Below, one piece after another: positions 1-14,619 of a stretch of DNA of 64,000 nt (position 1 is the first letter of the stretch; the number at the start of each line of letters is the position of its first letter). Source of the DNA: PFJX01 sp044227325. GTDB lineage: Bacteria; Pseudomonadota; Gammaproteobacteria; Burkholderiales; Thiobacillaceae. The DNA is taken from contig JBGAFI010000011.1 of NCBI GenBank assembly GCA_044227325.1, forward strand, positions 96,100-160,099, given 5' to 3'. The notes below the pieces were generated by a model. That model made no database searches and was not told the origin of the DNA. It saw only the letters and a program-made list of their open reading frames with translations. A program made the position numbers and the translations under genes.

Positions 1-1
1 G

Positions 2-6193
<6,192 letters not shown>

Positions 6194-6259
6194 GGCGCGC
6201 CGGAACGCCATTCCGTCATTCCCTATTCCCTATTCCCTCGCGGGTCGGATGGATGCCGG

Positions 6260-6273
6260 CTGACATCGGTCAA
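6260..6273. promoter_or_regulatory. Possible FNR/DNR-type palindrome
   Basis: The sequence CTGACATCGGTCAA is a TGAC-N4-GTCA palindrome resembling the TTGAT-N4-ATCAA operator of the FNR/ANR/DNR family, though both half sites are imperfect. It lies about 60 bp before the DUF2249 gene and would suit an anaerobically induced unit. I see no convincing -10 box at the matching distance, so this is only a candidate. Confidence 0.28.
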
Positions 6274-6332
6274 GGCCGGGGTTTTCATTCCGCTCCAGCA
6301 TTCGCCCTCCCACTTTTTTCTGGAAATCCACC

Positions 6333-6605
6333 ATGCAGATCGACATCCCGGTACACAACCACGACCGCGCCGACGGCATCTATGAATTCGACGCGCGCGG
6401 CATCGCCAAGCGCTTTCGCCATGCCGCCATCTTCGGCGCCTTGGACGCCCTGGCGCCAGGCGAACGCATGCGCTTCGTCAACGACCACAATCCCATTCCC
6501 CTGCTCCAGCAGATGCAAGCCCGCTACGGCGAGCGGGTGGAAATCCACTACCTGGACCAGGGTGCCGGGGGCGTCACCATCGATTTCATCGTCAAAGCGG
6601 TGTGA
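6333..6605 (+). CDS. DUF2249 domain protein
   Basis: A 90-residue soluble protein that is almost entirely one DUF2249 domain. The features seen are 'FDARG' near the N-terminus, the 'LAPGERMRFVNDHNPIPLL' core and the final 'IDFIV' strand. The family is often found near denitrification, NnrS-like and hemerythrin genes and resembles the TusA fold, but its biochemical role is not established. It is followed 73 bp later by a membrane protein of the heme-copper/NnrS type, a pairing that fits an anaerobic or nitrogen-oxide response. The start has only a weak GGAAA-like ribosome binding site. Confidence 0.85.
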   Translation: MQIDIPVHNHDRADGIYEFDARGIAKRFRHAAIFGALDALAPGERMRFVNDHNPIPLLQQMQARYGERVEIHYLDQGAGGVTIDFIVKAV

Positions 6606-6678
6606 ACCTGGATGACGGCGATGCGCGGCCCGGCGGCGCCATTCTTTTTCCGGCGAAGGCATTGCCGGTCCTGACACC

Positions 6679-7785
6679 ATGCTGATCGCCCTCATCGCCG
6701 CCACCCTGCTCGCCTTCCTTGCCGGCCAGGCGCTGCCCAAGGCCATCGGCGCCGCGCCGGCCGTGTGGGCGCATCTGGTGCTGGCGCTGGGCGTCATGAG
6801 CCTGATCACCGCCGCCATGCAGCATTTCGTGCCGGTGCTGACCCGGGGCCGGGCGGCCGGACCCTGGACCGCGCGCCTGCCCTTCCTGATGCTGGCGGCC
6901 GGCGCGCTGGCCATGACGATCTTCGCCGGCTGGCTGGATTACTTCTGGATCGTTGCCGCCGCCGCTCCGGCCCTGGCCGGCGCGCTGGCCATGCTGGCCT
7001 GGATGCGCGCCATGGCGCGCAGGACGCTGGGCAGGCCCCATCCCGGCCTGGACTGGTATGTCGCCGCCATGGGCTGTCTGGCGCTGGGGCTCGCCGCCGC
7101 GATGTTTATCCCGCTGTTGCCCGAGTGGCATGCCCCACTGCGCGCATTCCACCTGCATATCAACCTATATGGCTTCGTTGCTCTGACCGCCGTCGGCACT
7201 TTGCAGGTGCTCATGCCCACCGCCGCGAACCAGGCCGATCCCCGGGTCGCCGCGCGCCTGCGCGGCGACCTGAAATGGGCGCTCGCCGGCGGCCTGCTGC
7301 TGGCCGCCGGCAAGGCCTGGCTGCCGCCCCTGGCCTGGCTGGGCGGACTGCTCTGGGCCTGGGTCGCCGGCCACATGGGCCATGCCTGGTGGCGCCTGCA
7401 CCGGGCCCGCATCTTCGCCTGGCATGGCGCCGAGCCGGTCCTGGCGGCGGCGCTCGCCGGCTTCGTCTGCGCCCTCGCCGGCACCCTGTTCGGGCCGGCC
7501 GGCCTGGAGCCGCTCAGCATCTTCCTGCCCGGCTTCCTCATGCCCCTGGTTACCGGCGCGGCAGGCCAACTGGCGCCGGTCTGGGTCGCGGCCGGCCGGC
7601 CGGCCAGCCGGCATGCCCGGGATCGGGCGCGGATCACCCGCTGGAACGGCCCGCGCGCCCTGTTGTTCGTGAGCGCCGCCGTGCTGCCTCTACTCGCTTT
7701 CAAGTGCTCGGGCATGCCGGCCTTGACCGCGCTGGTCTGGTTCGGCATCGTGTTCGGGATCTGGCTTTATCGGGATACCGACTGA
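6679..7785 (+). CDS. Polytopic membrane protein, NnrS/heme-copper oxidase subunit I-like
   Basis: A 368-residue, very hydrophobic protein with roughly ten to eleven membrane helices. Conserved-looking histidines lie inside helices, for example in 'MQHFVPVL' and 'FHLHINLYGF', the latter recalling heme-ligand helices of cytochrome oxidase subunit I and NnrS-type proteins. The upstream DUF2249 gene supports a role in anaerobic or NO-related physiology. The exact family and substrate cannot be fixed by eye; a heme or copper centre is an inference from the His pattern. It ends 2 bp before the radical SAM gene, so the two are probably cotranscribed. Confidence 0.7.
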   Translation: MLIALIAATLLAFLAGQALPKAIGAAPAVWAHLVLALGVMSLITAAMQHFVPVLTRGRAAGPWTARLPFLMLAAGALAMTIFAGWLDYFWIVAAAAPALAGALAMLAWMRAMARRTLGRPHPGLDWYVAAMGCLALGLAAAMFIPLLPEWHAPLRAFHLHINLYGFVALTAVGTLQVLMPTAANQADPRVAARLRGDLKWALAGGLLLAAGKAWLPPLAWLGGLLWAWVAGHMGHAWWRLHRARIFAWHGAEPVLAAALAGFVCALAGTLFGPAGLEPLSIFLPGFLMPLVTGAAGQLAPVWVAAGRPASRHARDRARITRWNGPRALLFVSAAVLPLLAFKCSGMPALTALVWFGIVFGIWLYRDTD

Positions 7786-7787
7786 AC

Positions 7788-8771
7788 ATGCTGTCCGAAC
7801 GCGTCCATACCTTCGGCCAATACCTGCTGAAAAAACACGGAGAACGGGTGCACAAGATCGCCCTCGACGCGGGCTTCACCTGCCCGAACCGGGACGGCGC
7901 CAAGGGCATCGGCGGCTGCACCTTCTGCAACAACAATTCCTTCAGCCCCAACGATCGCGAGTCCGCCCCCTTGGCCGAGCAGCTCGCCTCCGGCCGGCGC
8001 GGCATCGACCGGCGCACGCGGGCGCGCAAGTACCTGGCCTACTTCCAGGCCTACACCAATACCTATGCCGACGTGACCCAGCTCAAGGCCCTGTACGACC
8101 AGGCCCTGGCCATGGACGGCATGATCGGACTGTCGGTGGGCACCCGGCCGGACTGCGTGCCGCCCGCGGTGCTGGACCTGCTCGCCGGCTATCGCGACCA
8201 GGGCATGGAAGTGTGGCTGGAACTGGGCCTGCAATCCGCCTTCGATGCGAGCCTGGCGCGGGTCAACCGGGGCCACGGCTTGCAGGAGTACGTGCACACG
8301 ACCCGGGCGGCGCGGCGCCTGGGCATTCCGGTCTGCACCCACCTGATCGCCGGCCTGCCCGGCGAGGATGCCTGGCACGCCCGGGAAACCCTGGACATCG
8401 TCCTGGACATCGGCACCGACGGCCTCAAGCTGCATCCCCTGCATGTGGTCAAAGGCACCCGGCTCGCCAACGAGTGGCGGCGCGGCGAATACACGCCGCT
8501 GACCCTAGAGGCGTACGTGGATATCGCCGCCGACCTGATCGAGCGCACCCCCTGGGACATCGTCTACCACCGGGTCACCGGCACCGCGCCGGAGAAGCTG
8601 CTGCTGGCGCCCACCTGGTGCGCGGGCAAATGGCCGGTGGTGAACGCCATCGTCGCCGAACTGGAAAAGCGCGGCAGCCGCCAGGGCCGGGCTTTTTTTG
8701 GGCATAATTCAGGACAAGAAGGTGTGTTTAACGCCGAAATCTCTGAAATCGAAGCGCCGATACAAGCATGA
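7788..8771 (+). CDS. yhcC: Radical SAM protein, YhcC/TIGR01212 family
   Basis: A 327-residue protein opening with 'MLSERVHTFGQYLLKKHGERV' type sequence, typical of the YhcC family. The [4Fe-4S] motif is the family's unusual CX11CX2C (CPNRDGAKGIGGCTFC). Later motifs 'VGTRPDC', 'ELGLQS' and 'GLPGE' fit a radical SAM TIM barrel. I chose the ATG at 7788, 2 bp after the preceding stop, because the family N-terminus begins there; the reading frame is open further upstream only as overlap with the previous gene. The physiological substrate is unknown. The last 15 or so residues, after 'FFGHNSGQ', look like a non-conserved tail running into repeat DNA. Confidence 0.9.
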   Translation: MLSERVHTFGQYLLKKHGERVHKIALDAGFTCPNRDGAKGIGGCTFCNNNSFSPNDRESAPLAEQLASGRRGIDRRTRARKYLAYFQAYTNTYADVTQLKALYDQALAMDGMIGLSVGTRPDCVPPAVLDLLAGYRDQGMEVWLELGLQSAFDASLARVNRGHGLQEYVHTTRAARRLGIPVCTHLIAGLPGEDAWHARETLDIVLDIGTDGLKLHPLHVVKGTRLANEWRRGEYTPLTLEAYVDIAADLIERTPWDIVYHRVTGTAPEKLLLAPTWCAGKWPVVNAIVAELEKRGSRQGRAFFGHNSGQEGVFNAEISEIEAPIQA

Positions 8772-8797
8772 CGAATCCCACTTCCCCGACTCGCCGC

Positions 8798-8894
8798 TCC
8801 CCCCTTTCAAAAAGGGGGGCTGGGGGGGATTTAGCCCGGCTTGACCGCTCCACCACCTGTAAATCCCCCCTAACCCCCCTTTACAAAGGGGGGA
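8798..8894. repeat. G/C-tract palindromic repeat, copy 1
   Basis: Two inverted units face each other. The left one reads CCCCCCTTTC-AAAAAGGGGGG followed by CTGGGGGGGATT, and the right one is AAATCCCCCC-TAA-CCCCCCTTT-ACAAAGGGGGG, with about 30 bp of spacer between. The same composite recurs at 9974-10071, 22889-22986, 24498-24692 and 60590-60690. It ends 17 bp before the ubiU start codon, so it lies in the ubiU leader and could fold in the mRNA. Confidence 0.85.
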
Positions 8895-8911
8895 ATTAAC
8901 TCCCACCCACC

Positions 8912-9916
8912 ATGCCCCTGCTTGAACTGATCTGTCCCGCCGGCAGCCTGCCGGCCTTGAAAACCGCCGTGGACCACGGCGCCGACGGCGTCTACCTGGG
9001 CCTCAAGGACAACACCAACGCGCGCAACTTCGCCGGCCTGAACTTCGACGAGAAGTCGCTGAAGGACGGCATCCGCTACGCCCAGGGCAAGGGCCGCAAG
9101 GTGCTCATGGCCCTCAACACCTATCCCCAGCCCGCGACCCTGCCGCGCTGGCACAAGGCGGTGGACACCGCCGCCGAGCTGGGCGTGGACGCCATCATCC
9201 TGGCCGATCCGGGCCTCATGGGCTACGCGCGGAAGACCCATCCGGACCTGCGTCTGCACCTGTCGGTCCAAGGCTCCGCCACCAGCTACGAGGCCATCAA
9301 CTTCTACCGGGAGCGCTTCGGCATCCAGCGCGCGGTGCTGCCCCGGGTGCTGTCCCTGGCCCAGGTGGAGAACGTGGCGAGCAACACCGAAGTCGAGATC
9401 GAGCTGTTCGGCTTCGGCGGCCTGTGCGTCATGGTGGAGGGCCGCTGCCTGCTGTCCTCCTACGCCTGCGGCGACTCGCCCAACACCTTCGGCGCCTGCT
9501 CCCCCGGCCACGCGGTGCGCTGGGAACAAACGCCCAAGGGCATGGAAACCCGCCTCAACGGCGTGCTCATCGACCGCTACGCGGACCATGAAAAAGCCGG
9601 CTACCCCACCCTGTGCAAGGGCCGCTTCGCGGTCCAGGGCGAGACCTACTACGCCCTGGAGGAGCCCACCAGCCTGAACAGCCTGGAGATGCTGCCGGAG
9701 ATGGCGCGCATGGGCATCGCCGCGGTGAAGATCGAGGGCCGCCAGCGCAGCCCCGCCTACGTGGCCCAGGTCACCAAGGTCTGGCGCGCCGCCATCGACG
9801 CGGTGAAGCGGGCACCCGACGCCTTCAAGGCCACGCCGGTCTGGATGGCGGAACTGGCCAAGGTCTCGGAAGGCAGCATGAACACCCTGGGCGCGTATTA
9901 CCGGCCGTGGAAATGA
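8912..9916 (+). CDS. ubiU: O2-independent ubiquinone biosynthesis protein UbiU (U32 peptidase family)
   Basis: A 334-residue U32-family protein. It begins 'LLELICPAGSLPALKTAV..GADGVYLGL' and carries the UbiU-type cysteine set: 'GLCVMVEGRC', 'YACGDSPNTFGACSP' and 'TLCKGRF'. Four of these bind a [4Fe-4S] cluster in the known protein. With UbiV it forms the complex that hydroxylates ubiquinone precursors without oxygen, using prephenate as oxygen donor in Escherichia coli. The gene order ubiU-ubiV-ubiT in this window confirms the assignment. There is no strong Shine-Dalgarno sequence; the start lies just after a G-tract repeat. Confidence 0.95.
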   Translation: MPLLELICPAGSLPALKTAVDHGADGVYLGLKDNTNARNFAGLNFDEKSLKDGIRYAQGKGRKVLMALNTYPQPATLPRWHKAVDTAAELGVDAIILADPGLMGYARKTHPDLRLHLSVQGSATSYEAINFYRERFGIQRAVLPRVLSLAQVENVASNTEVEIELFGFGGLCVMVEGRCLLSSYACGDSPNTFGACSPGHAVRWEQTPKGMETRLNGVLIDRYADHEKAGYPTLCKGRFAVQGETYYALEEPTSLNSLEMLPEMARMGIAAVKIEGRQRSPAYVAQVTKVWRAAIDAVKRAPDAFKATPVWMAELAKVSEGSMNTLGAYYRPWK

Positions 9917-9939
9917 TCCTGGATGAAAGAGGAAGGGGT

Positions 9940-10071
9940 GTGGATGCTTGCGAAACGCTTGAATCCGTGGTTCCCCCCTTTGGAAAAGGGGGGCTAGGGG
10001 GGATTCCCCAACGCCCGAACCACATCCCGCCGCTGAAATCCCCCTCGATCCCCCTTTTCCAAAGGGGGAAG
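9940..10071. repeat. Composite dispersed repeat between ubiU and ubiV
   Basis: Positions 9940-9966 (GTGGATGCTTGCGAAACGCT...) match a 27-bp unit found twice at 22826-22885. It is followed at 9974-10071 by G/C-tract palindrome copy 2: CCCCCCTTTGGAAAAGGGGGG...GGATT facing AAATCCCCC...CCTTTTCCAAAGGGGG. The same pair order, 27-mer then palindrome, occurs at both loci, so they probably spread as one unit. It separates ubiU and ubiV by 238 bp and might act as a transcript processing or attenuation site. Confidence 0.8.
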
Positions 10072-10154
10072 CAACCCCGGCCCACGCCAGCGGCATCAAT
10101 CTCATCAAGTAACGCGAATAGAGCCTTTCCCTTCCCCCTTCACGCGAAGCCCAC

Positions 10155-11090
10155 ATGAAACTCACCCTCGGCCCCCTCCTCTACTACTGGTCCCGGGAAG
10201 ACACGCTGGCTTTTTATGAGGCTGCCCTGTCCTGGCCGCTGGACGTCGTCTACCTGGGCGAGACCGTGTGTTCCCGGCGCCATCTTCTGCGCCTGCCCGA
10301 CTGGCTCGATCTGGCGGAGAAGCTCGCCGCCGCCGGCAAGGAAGTGGTGCTGTCCAGCCAGACCCTGATCGAATCCGAATCCGACCTGAAGGCCCTGCGC
10401 AAGGTCATCGCCGACGGCCGTTTCCTGGTCGAAGCCAACGAATGGGGCGCGGTGCGCCTGCTCGCGCAAGCGAAGCGGCCCTTCGTCGCCGGCCCCACCC
10501 TGAACGCCTACAACCCGGACACCCTGGCCCTGCTCGCCGAACTGGGCGCCACGCGCTGGGTGCCCCCGGTGGAGATGCCGCGCGAGATGCTGTTGGCCAT
10601 GCGCGCGGCTTCGTGCGCGTCTTCGTCATTCCCGGAGAAGATGGAAACCGAGCTGTTCGCCCACGGCCGTCTGCCCCTGGCCTTTTCGGCGCGCTGCTTC
10701 ACCGCGCGCCACTACAACCTGCAGAAGGACGACTGCCAGTTCCGCTGCCTGGACCATCCGGACGGCCTGGTGCTGTCTTCCCGGGAAGGCGAGGATTTCC
10801 TCGCCATCAACGGCATCCAGACCCAGTCGGCGAAGGTCATGAGCCTGGCCCATCGCCTGGATGAACTGCGCGCGGCGAACGTGACGCTGTTGCGCCTCTC
10901 GCCCCAGTCGCGCCACATGGAACGGGTGGTCACCGTGTACCGGCATCTGCTCGACGGCAGCCTCGCGCCCGCCGACGCGCCCGCCAGCCTGGCGCCCATG
11001 ATGCCCGCCCAGCCCTGCGACGGTTACTGGCTGGGCGAAGCCGGCATGGCCTACCGGCCCCAACGCCACCTCGAGGAAATACGCCCATGA
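10155..11090 (+). CDS. ubiV: O2-independent ubiquinone biosynthesis protein UbiV (U32 peptidase family)
   Basis: A 311-residue U32-family protein beginning 'MKLTLGPLLYYW'. Cys39 in 'LGETVCSRR' and the later cluster 'ARCFTARHYNLQKDDCQFRC' match the four cluster cysteines known in UbiV. It is the partner of UbiU in the O2-independent hydroxylase. Its stop overlaps the ubiT start (ATGA), so the two are translationally coupled. About 15 residues around 150-165 (AASCASSSFPEK) read as a small Ser/Ala-rich surface loop. The dispersed repeat upstream separates it from ubiU, yet it is on the same strand and likely in the same transcript. Confidence 0.95.
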   Translation: MKLTLGPLLYYWSREDTLAFYEAALSWPLDVVYLGETVCSRRHLLRLPDWLDLAEKLAAAGKEVVLSSQTLIESESDLKALRKVIADGRFLVEANEWGAVRLLAQAKRPFVAGPTLNAYNPDTLALLAELGATRWVPPVEMPREMLLAMRAASCASSSFPEKMETELFAHGRLPLAFSARCFTARHYNLQKDDCQFRCLDHPDGLVLSSREGEDFLAINGIQTQSAKVMSLAHRLDELRAANVTLLRLSPQSRHMERVVTVYRHLLDGSLAPADAPASLAPMMPAQPCDGYWLGEAGMAYRPQRHLEEIRP

Positions 11091-11659
11091 AATTGCCCAT
11101 GCCCAAGCTGCCCATGCCCAAGCTGCCCATGCCCAAGCTGCCCGCGCCGAAGTTTCCCGCGCTTAAGTTTCCCACTCATTTCCCGGACTTTCCGCCCGCC
11201 CTGTCCCGAGTGGTGTCCCGGCTGCCGGCGTGGCCCCCCTCCCAGGCCTTCGCCGCCGCCTGCAACCGGACCGCCTGGCCCACCCTGCGGGAACTGGACT
11301 GGACCCCGGTGCTGGGCCGGCGCTTCCGCATCCATGTGCGCGATCTCGGCCTGTCCGTGTTCCTCTCCGTGCGCGGCGACGGCTTCCACGCGGAGAAAAG
11401 CGGCGCCGTGGAAGTCACGTTCACCGCGAGCGCCCGGGATTTCTCGGCGCTCGCCCTGCGCTGGGAAGACCCGGACACCCTGTTCTTCAACCGCCGCCTG
11501 CTGATCGAGGGCGATACGGATCTGGGGCTGACCCTGAAAAACCTGCTGGACGCCGTCGATTGGGACGAACTGGCGGCCCGCATGCCCCTGGGTCTGGGTC
11601 GCGTCGCGCAAGGCATCAAGGCCCGCGCCGACGCGGCGGACGCGCTCGCCGCCCACTGA
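11087..11659 (+). CDS. ubiT: Ubiquinone biosynthesis accessory factor UbiT (SCP2 domain)
   Basis: A 190-residue protein with an SCP2 sterol-carrier-like lipid-binding domain at about 55-165, ending '...LIEGDTDLGLTLKNLLDAVDW', typical of UbiT/YhbT. UbiT is needed for anaerobic ubiquinone synthesis, probably by presenting the hydrophobic intermediates. The N-terminus is odd: residues 5-29 are five tandem KLPMP-like pentapeptides encoded by a 15-bp DNA repeat, absent from the usual family pattern as far as I know. The start overlaps the ubiV stop by four bases. Confidence 0.92.
   Translation: MKLPMPKLPMPKLPMPKLPAPKFPALKFPTHFPDFPPALSRVVSRLPAWPPSQAFAAACNRTAWPTLRELDWTPVLGRRFRIHVRDLGLSVFLSVRGDGFHAEKSGAVEVTFTASARDFSALALRWEDPDTLFFNRRLLIEGDTDLGLTLKNLLDAVDWDELAARMPLGLGRVAQGIKARADAADALAAH
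11099..11173 (+). repeat. 15-bp in-frame minisatellite in ubiT
   Basis: Five 15-bp units. Three are identical (ATGCCCAAGCTGCCC) and two are diverged (GCGCCGAAGTTTCCC and GCGCTTAAGTTTCCC). Copy-number change keeps the frame and would lengthen or shorten the Pro/Lys-rich leader of UbiT. Confidence 0.95.
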
Positions 11660-11814
11660 CCCCCGGATCATCGCGCGGGGCGTATTTCCAACAACGGGGT
11701 CGGGCCGGTCCGTCGGCGGGATATCGGATCGGACGTTCGCGGCGGCATCGCGGGTAAACTGGCGCGGTTATCCCGAACCGCCGCCGGTTCCCCGCTCCGC
11801 CAGGCGCGCCCCTC

Positions 11815-13035
11815 ATGGCCCAGCAATCCATCAATCGCCTCGAAAAGCTTTCCCGCACCCTCACGGACAACATCCTGCTGGTGACGGGCCTGCTGGTTCT
11901 GCTCATCGTCGTGCTGGCGGCGAGCATGACCTGGCAGATCTATTCGGTGCGCGGCGAACTCAGTCATGTCACCCACGAACGGGTGCGAAAACTGCAAGTC
12001 ATCACCGATCTGCTGGAGGCCGCCTACAACCGGCATGTCTCCCTGGTGAATTTCACCCTGAGCGCCGATCCCTTCGAGCGGGACGAGTACGCGATGGCCT
12101 TCCACAGTCATGGCTACGGCGTCGGCAAGGCGCGCCTCGAATTCCGGGAAATGCCCCTGGACGCCTTCGAAAACAACAACATGCTGGAGCAGGACAAGCT
12201 GATCCGGGACATCGTCGCGTTCCAGGACGAAGCCCTGGACCGGGCCCAGGCGGACGACCTGGCTTCCGCGCGGAAGCTGCTGGCCGGTGAGTTGCGCCGC
12301 CTGGCCGGCCAATACGACCACGCCATCGAGGCCTTGCGCCAATACGAGGCGCGCCAGATCGAGATCGCCGGCGACAAGGCCCAGGCCACGATGGAGGCGG
12401 CGATACGGCAAAGCCTGATCCTGGCCGCCATCGCCATCGGCCTCGCCCTGGTCATCAGTTTCTCGGTGCGGCGCCAGTTGCGCCTGAAGACCCGACAGAT
12501 CAGCGAGAACCTGGACGCGTTGCGCGCGAGCGAGGAAATGCTGCGCCACGAGGCCGAGCACGACCCGCTGACCCGCCTCGCCAACCGCACCCTGTTCTTC
12601 CTGAAAGTCAAAGAAGCCATCGAACTGGCCCGGGACGGCGAAAAGGAAATCGCGATCCTGTATCTGGACATGGACCAGTTCAAACCGGTCAACGATGCCT
12701 ACGGCCACAACGTCGGCGACCAGCTCCTGCAGATCGTCGCGCAACGCTTGACCGCCAGCGTGCGCCAGAACGACACGGTGGCGCGCCTGGGCGGCGACGA
12801 ATTCGCCATCCTGCTCACCGACCTGCGTCCGGACGACGACTGCGTGCACATCCAGGAAACCGTGCAAAGACGGCTGGCGAATCCGGTCTCCCTGTCCGGC
12901 CATCTGATCCAGCCGCAAGGCAGTCTGGGTATGGCCATCTATCCCCGCGACGGCATCGACGCGGAAACCCTGCTGGCGGTGGCCGACCAGGCCATGTTCC
13001 AGATCAAGCGGCGGCGCCAGGAAAACGCCGCCTGA
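11815..13035 (+). CDS. Membrane diguanylate cyclase (4-helix-bundle sensor plus GGDEF)
   Basis: A 406-residue protein. Transmembrane helices at about 19-41 and 198-218 enclose a helical periplasmic domain of some 155 residues. A short linker leads to a GGDEF domain beginning 'HDPLTRLANRTLF'. The active motif GGDEF (326-330) is intact, and RQND lies exactly five residues before it, matching the RxxD inhibitory site for c-di-GMP. The protein should make c-di-GMP from two GTP with product inhibition; the signal is unknown. Its last 11 codons and stop begin a 165-169 bp unit that is repeated twice more downstream. Confidence 0.93.
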   Translation: MAQQSINRLEKLSRTLTDNILLVTGLLVLLIVVLAASMTWQIYSVRGELSHVTHERVRKLQVITDLLEAAYNRHVSLVNFTLSADPFERDEYAMAFHSHGYGVGKARLEFREMPLDAFENNNMLEQDKLIRDIVAFQDEALDRAQADDLASARKLLAGELRRLAGQYDHAIEALRQYEARQIEIAGDKAQATMEAAIRQSLILAAIAIGLALVISFSVRRQLRLKTRQISENLDALRASEEMLRHEAEHDPLTRLANRTLFFLKVKEAIELARDGEKEIAILYLDMDQFKPVNDAYGHNVGDQLLQIVAQRLTASVRQNDTVARLGGDEFAILLTDLRPDDDCVHIQETVQRRLANPVSLSGHLIQPQGSLGMAIYPRDGIDAETLLAVADQAMFQIKRRRQENAA

Positions 13036-13500
13036 TCCGGCCCCCGCCCGGGCGGCGAATTTCCGAGGGGACCACTGAGTCATTCGCGAATCGTCATTGC
13101 GAGCGAAGCGCGGCAATCCATAAGACATCCAGAATCGACAGCTTATGGATCGCCACGTCGCTACGCTCCAGATCAAGCGGCGGCGCCAGGAAAACGCCGC
13201 CTGATCCGGCCCCCGGGCGACGAATTACCGAGGGGACCACTGAGTCATTCGCAAATCGTCATTGCGAGCGAAGCGCGGCAATCCATAAGACATCCAGAAT
13301 CGACAGCTTATGGATCGCCACGTCGCTGCGCTCCAGATCAAGCGGTGGCGCCAGGAAAACGCCACCTGATCCGGCCCCCGGGCGGCGAATTACCGAGGGG
13401 ACCACTGAGTCATCCGCGAATCGTCATTGCGAGCGAAGCGCGGCAATCCATAAGACATCCAGAATCGACAGCTTAAGGATCGCCACGTCTCTAAGCGCCT
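13001..13500. repeat. Triplicated 165-169 bp tandem repeat at the 3' end of the GGDEF gene
   Basis: Units start at 13001, 13170 and 13335 with AGATCAAGCGG(C/T)GGCG. Each contains the last codons and stop of the diguanylate cyclase, then GAGGGGACCACTGAGTCAT, then a CGTCATTGCGAGCGAAGCGC-type dispersed repeat facing GGATCGCCACGTC. Copies 2 and 3 carry a few substitutions, and copy 3 changes the stop-proximal codons (GCGGTGGCG). This fills most of the gene-free stretch after the cyclase. The array is a tandem duplication, not a CRISPR: the units are nearly identical throughout. Confidence 0.92.
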
Positions 13501-13558
13501 CGCGATGACCGAATAAGCCCGCAATTCCTGAGCTTTGCATAAGAGAAACCACTGCTCT

Positions 13559-13603
13559 CCCCACCCCAGCCTCCCCACAAGTGGGGAGGAGGCTGGGGTG
13601 GGG
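13559..13603. terminator. Strong GC hairpin between convergent genes
   Basis: CCCCACCCCAGCCTCCCCAC pairs with the facing GTGGGGAGG...CTGGGGTGGGG across a 2-nt loop, with a 3-nt bulge. It lies between the convergent cyclase and EEP-family genes. There is no clear U-tract, so it may be a dispersed palindrome rather than a true intrinsic terminator. Confidence 0.45.
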
Positions 13604-13648
13604 GGACAAGCCCCGACCAATGGTCGCATGCCATCACCTTCCAGAACA

Positions 13649-14610
13649 TCAGTCCCGCTCAAGCGTGACGCTCACCGGAAAGTGGTCGCTGCCCCCCCCG
13701 TATCGCGCTCGCCCGGGCTGATACCGAAGCGCCAAGGCCCCAGCTTGTTGCGCAGCGACATCAGGGCCTTCCCTTCGATCCGGGCATCCCCCCGCTGGCG
13801 CCAGCCGCTTTTCCCAATGACCACGCCGCGGCTCACCAGGATCTGATCCAGCATGTTCCAGCGCCCGCCGTAATAATGCGAACCCGCGCCGGACGCCAGA
13901 ATCGGCCACATGAGATTCAGCAGATAAGGGTTTCTTCCGTTCGCCACCTGCCGGCTGTCGTTGGTCGAGAGCGCGTATTCGGCCAGCGAGCGATTGAACG
14001 GTTCGTCGTTGAAGTCCCCCATCACGACGATGGCGACATCCTCGCCCAGCTCCGCCTGAATCCGCTCGATCCAATACGCCAGGGTTTCCCCCGCGGTCAT
14101 GCGATAGGGCTCGGATTCATATTGCCCGGCCGATCTCGCGGGCCAGTGATTGCCCACCAGCACCAGCGTCCGCCCATCGATCCAGAAATTCACCTGGAAC
14201 AGCTCGCGCGTCGCATAGCGTTTGACGATCCAATGCTGAAACATTTCGCCGGGCGAAGCGCCGGCGATTTGCGGATCGTAGAGAAAGGCGACGTCGATCC
14301 CCCAGTTGTCGCTGGTGTCCGCATGGGCGACCTCATAATGGCGCCCGCCGTCGCCGGCGATTCTCGCCGCCAGTCCGAGCAGCACGTTGCGATTCTCGAC
14401 TTCGCACACGCCCAGAATGTCCGGACCCGCCCCGGCGTTCATGGCGCGTATCACCTTGGACAATTGGCGCAATTTCGCATCGAGAAGCACGCCGTCCCAA
14501 CCGAGCAGATCCTTGCCGACGATCCGCTTGAGCTTCTCGGGCCGATCCGCCAACTCCACGTCGAACAGGTTTTCCACATTCCAAAAAGCCAAGAACAATT
14601 TGTCCGGCAT
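13649..14610 (-). pseudogene. Endonuclease/exonuclease/phosphatase family protein, frameshifted at a G8 tract
   Basis: The minus-strand frame encodes an EEP-fold hydrolase with 'FWNVENLFD', 'VCEVEN', 'VGNHWPAR' and 'VMGDFNDEP' in order. It then runs into a nonsense tail (ending at 13672) just before the expected final motif. The frame shifted by one base reads '(G)GGSDHFPVSVTLERD' and stops at 13649; SDHFPV supplies the catalytic His. The break is at eight consecutive Gs (C8 on the plus strand, 13692-13699); nine would restore the family sequence. I prefer the ATG at 14610, which has GGAG eight bases upstream, over 14616/14619. The gene is phase-variable, newly broken, or carries a homopolymer sequencing error. 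Natural substrates could be nucleic acid or phospholipid head groups. Confidence 0.85.
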
Positions 14611-14619
14611 TTTCATCAC

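Noticed and set aside
6220..6240. Short TATTCCC-type repeats as a regulatory array
   Set aside because: Only two to three imperfect heptamers; too little to separate from chance.
13001..13500. Possible CRISPR array
   Set aside because: Units are 165-169 bp and nearly identical over their whole length; there are no short repeats with unique spacers and no cas genes.
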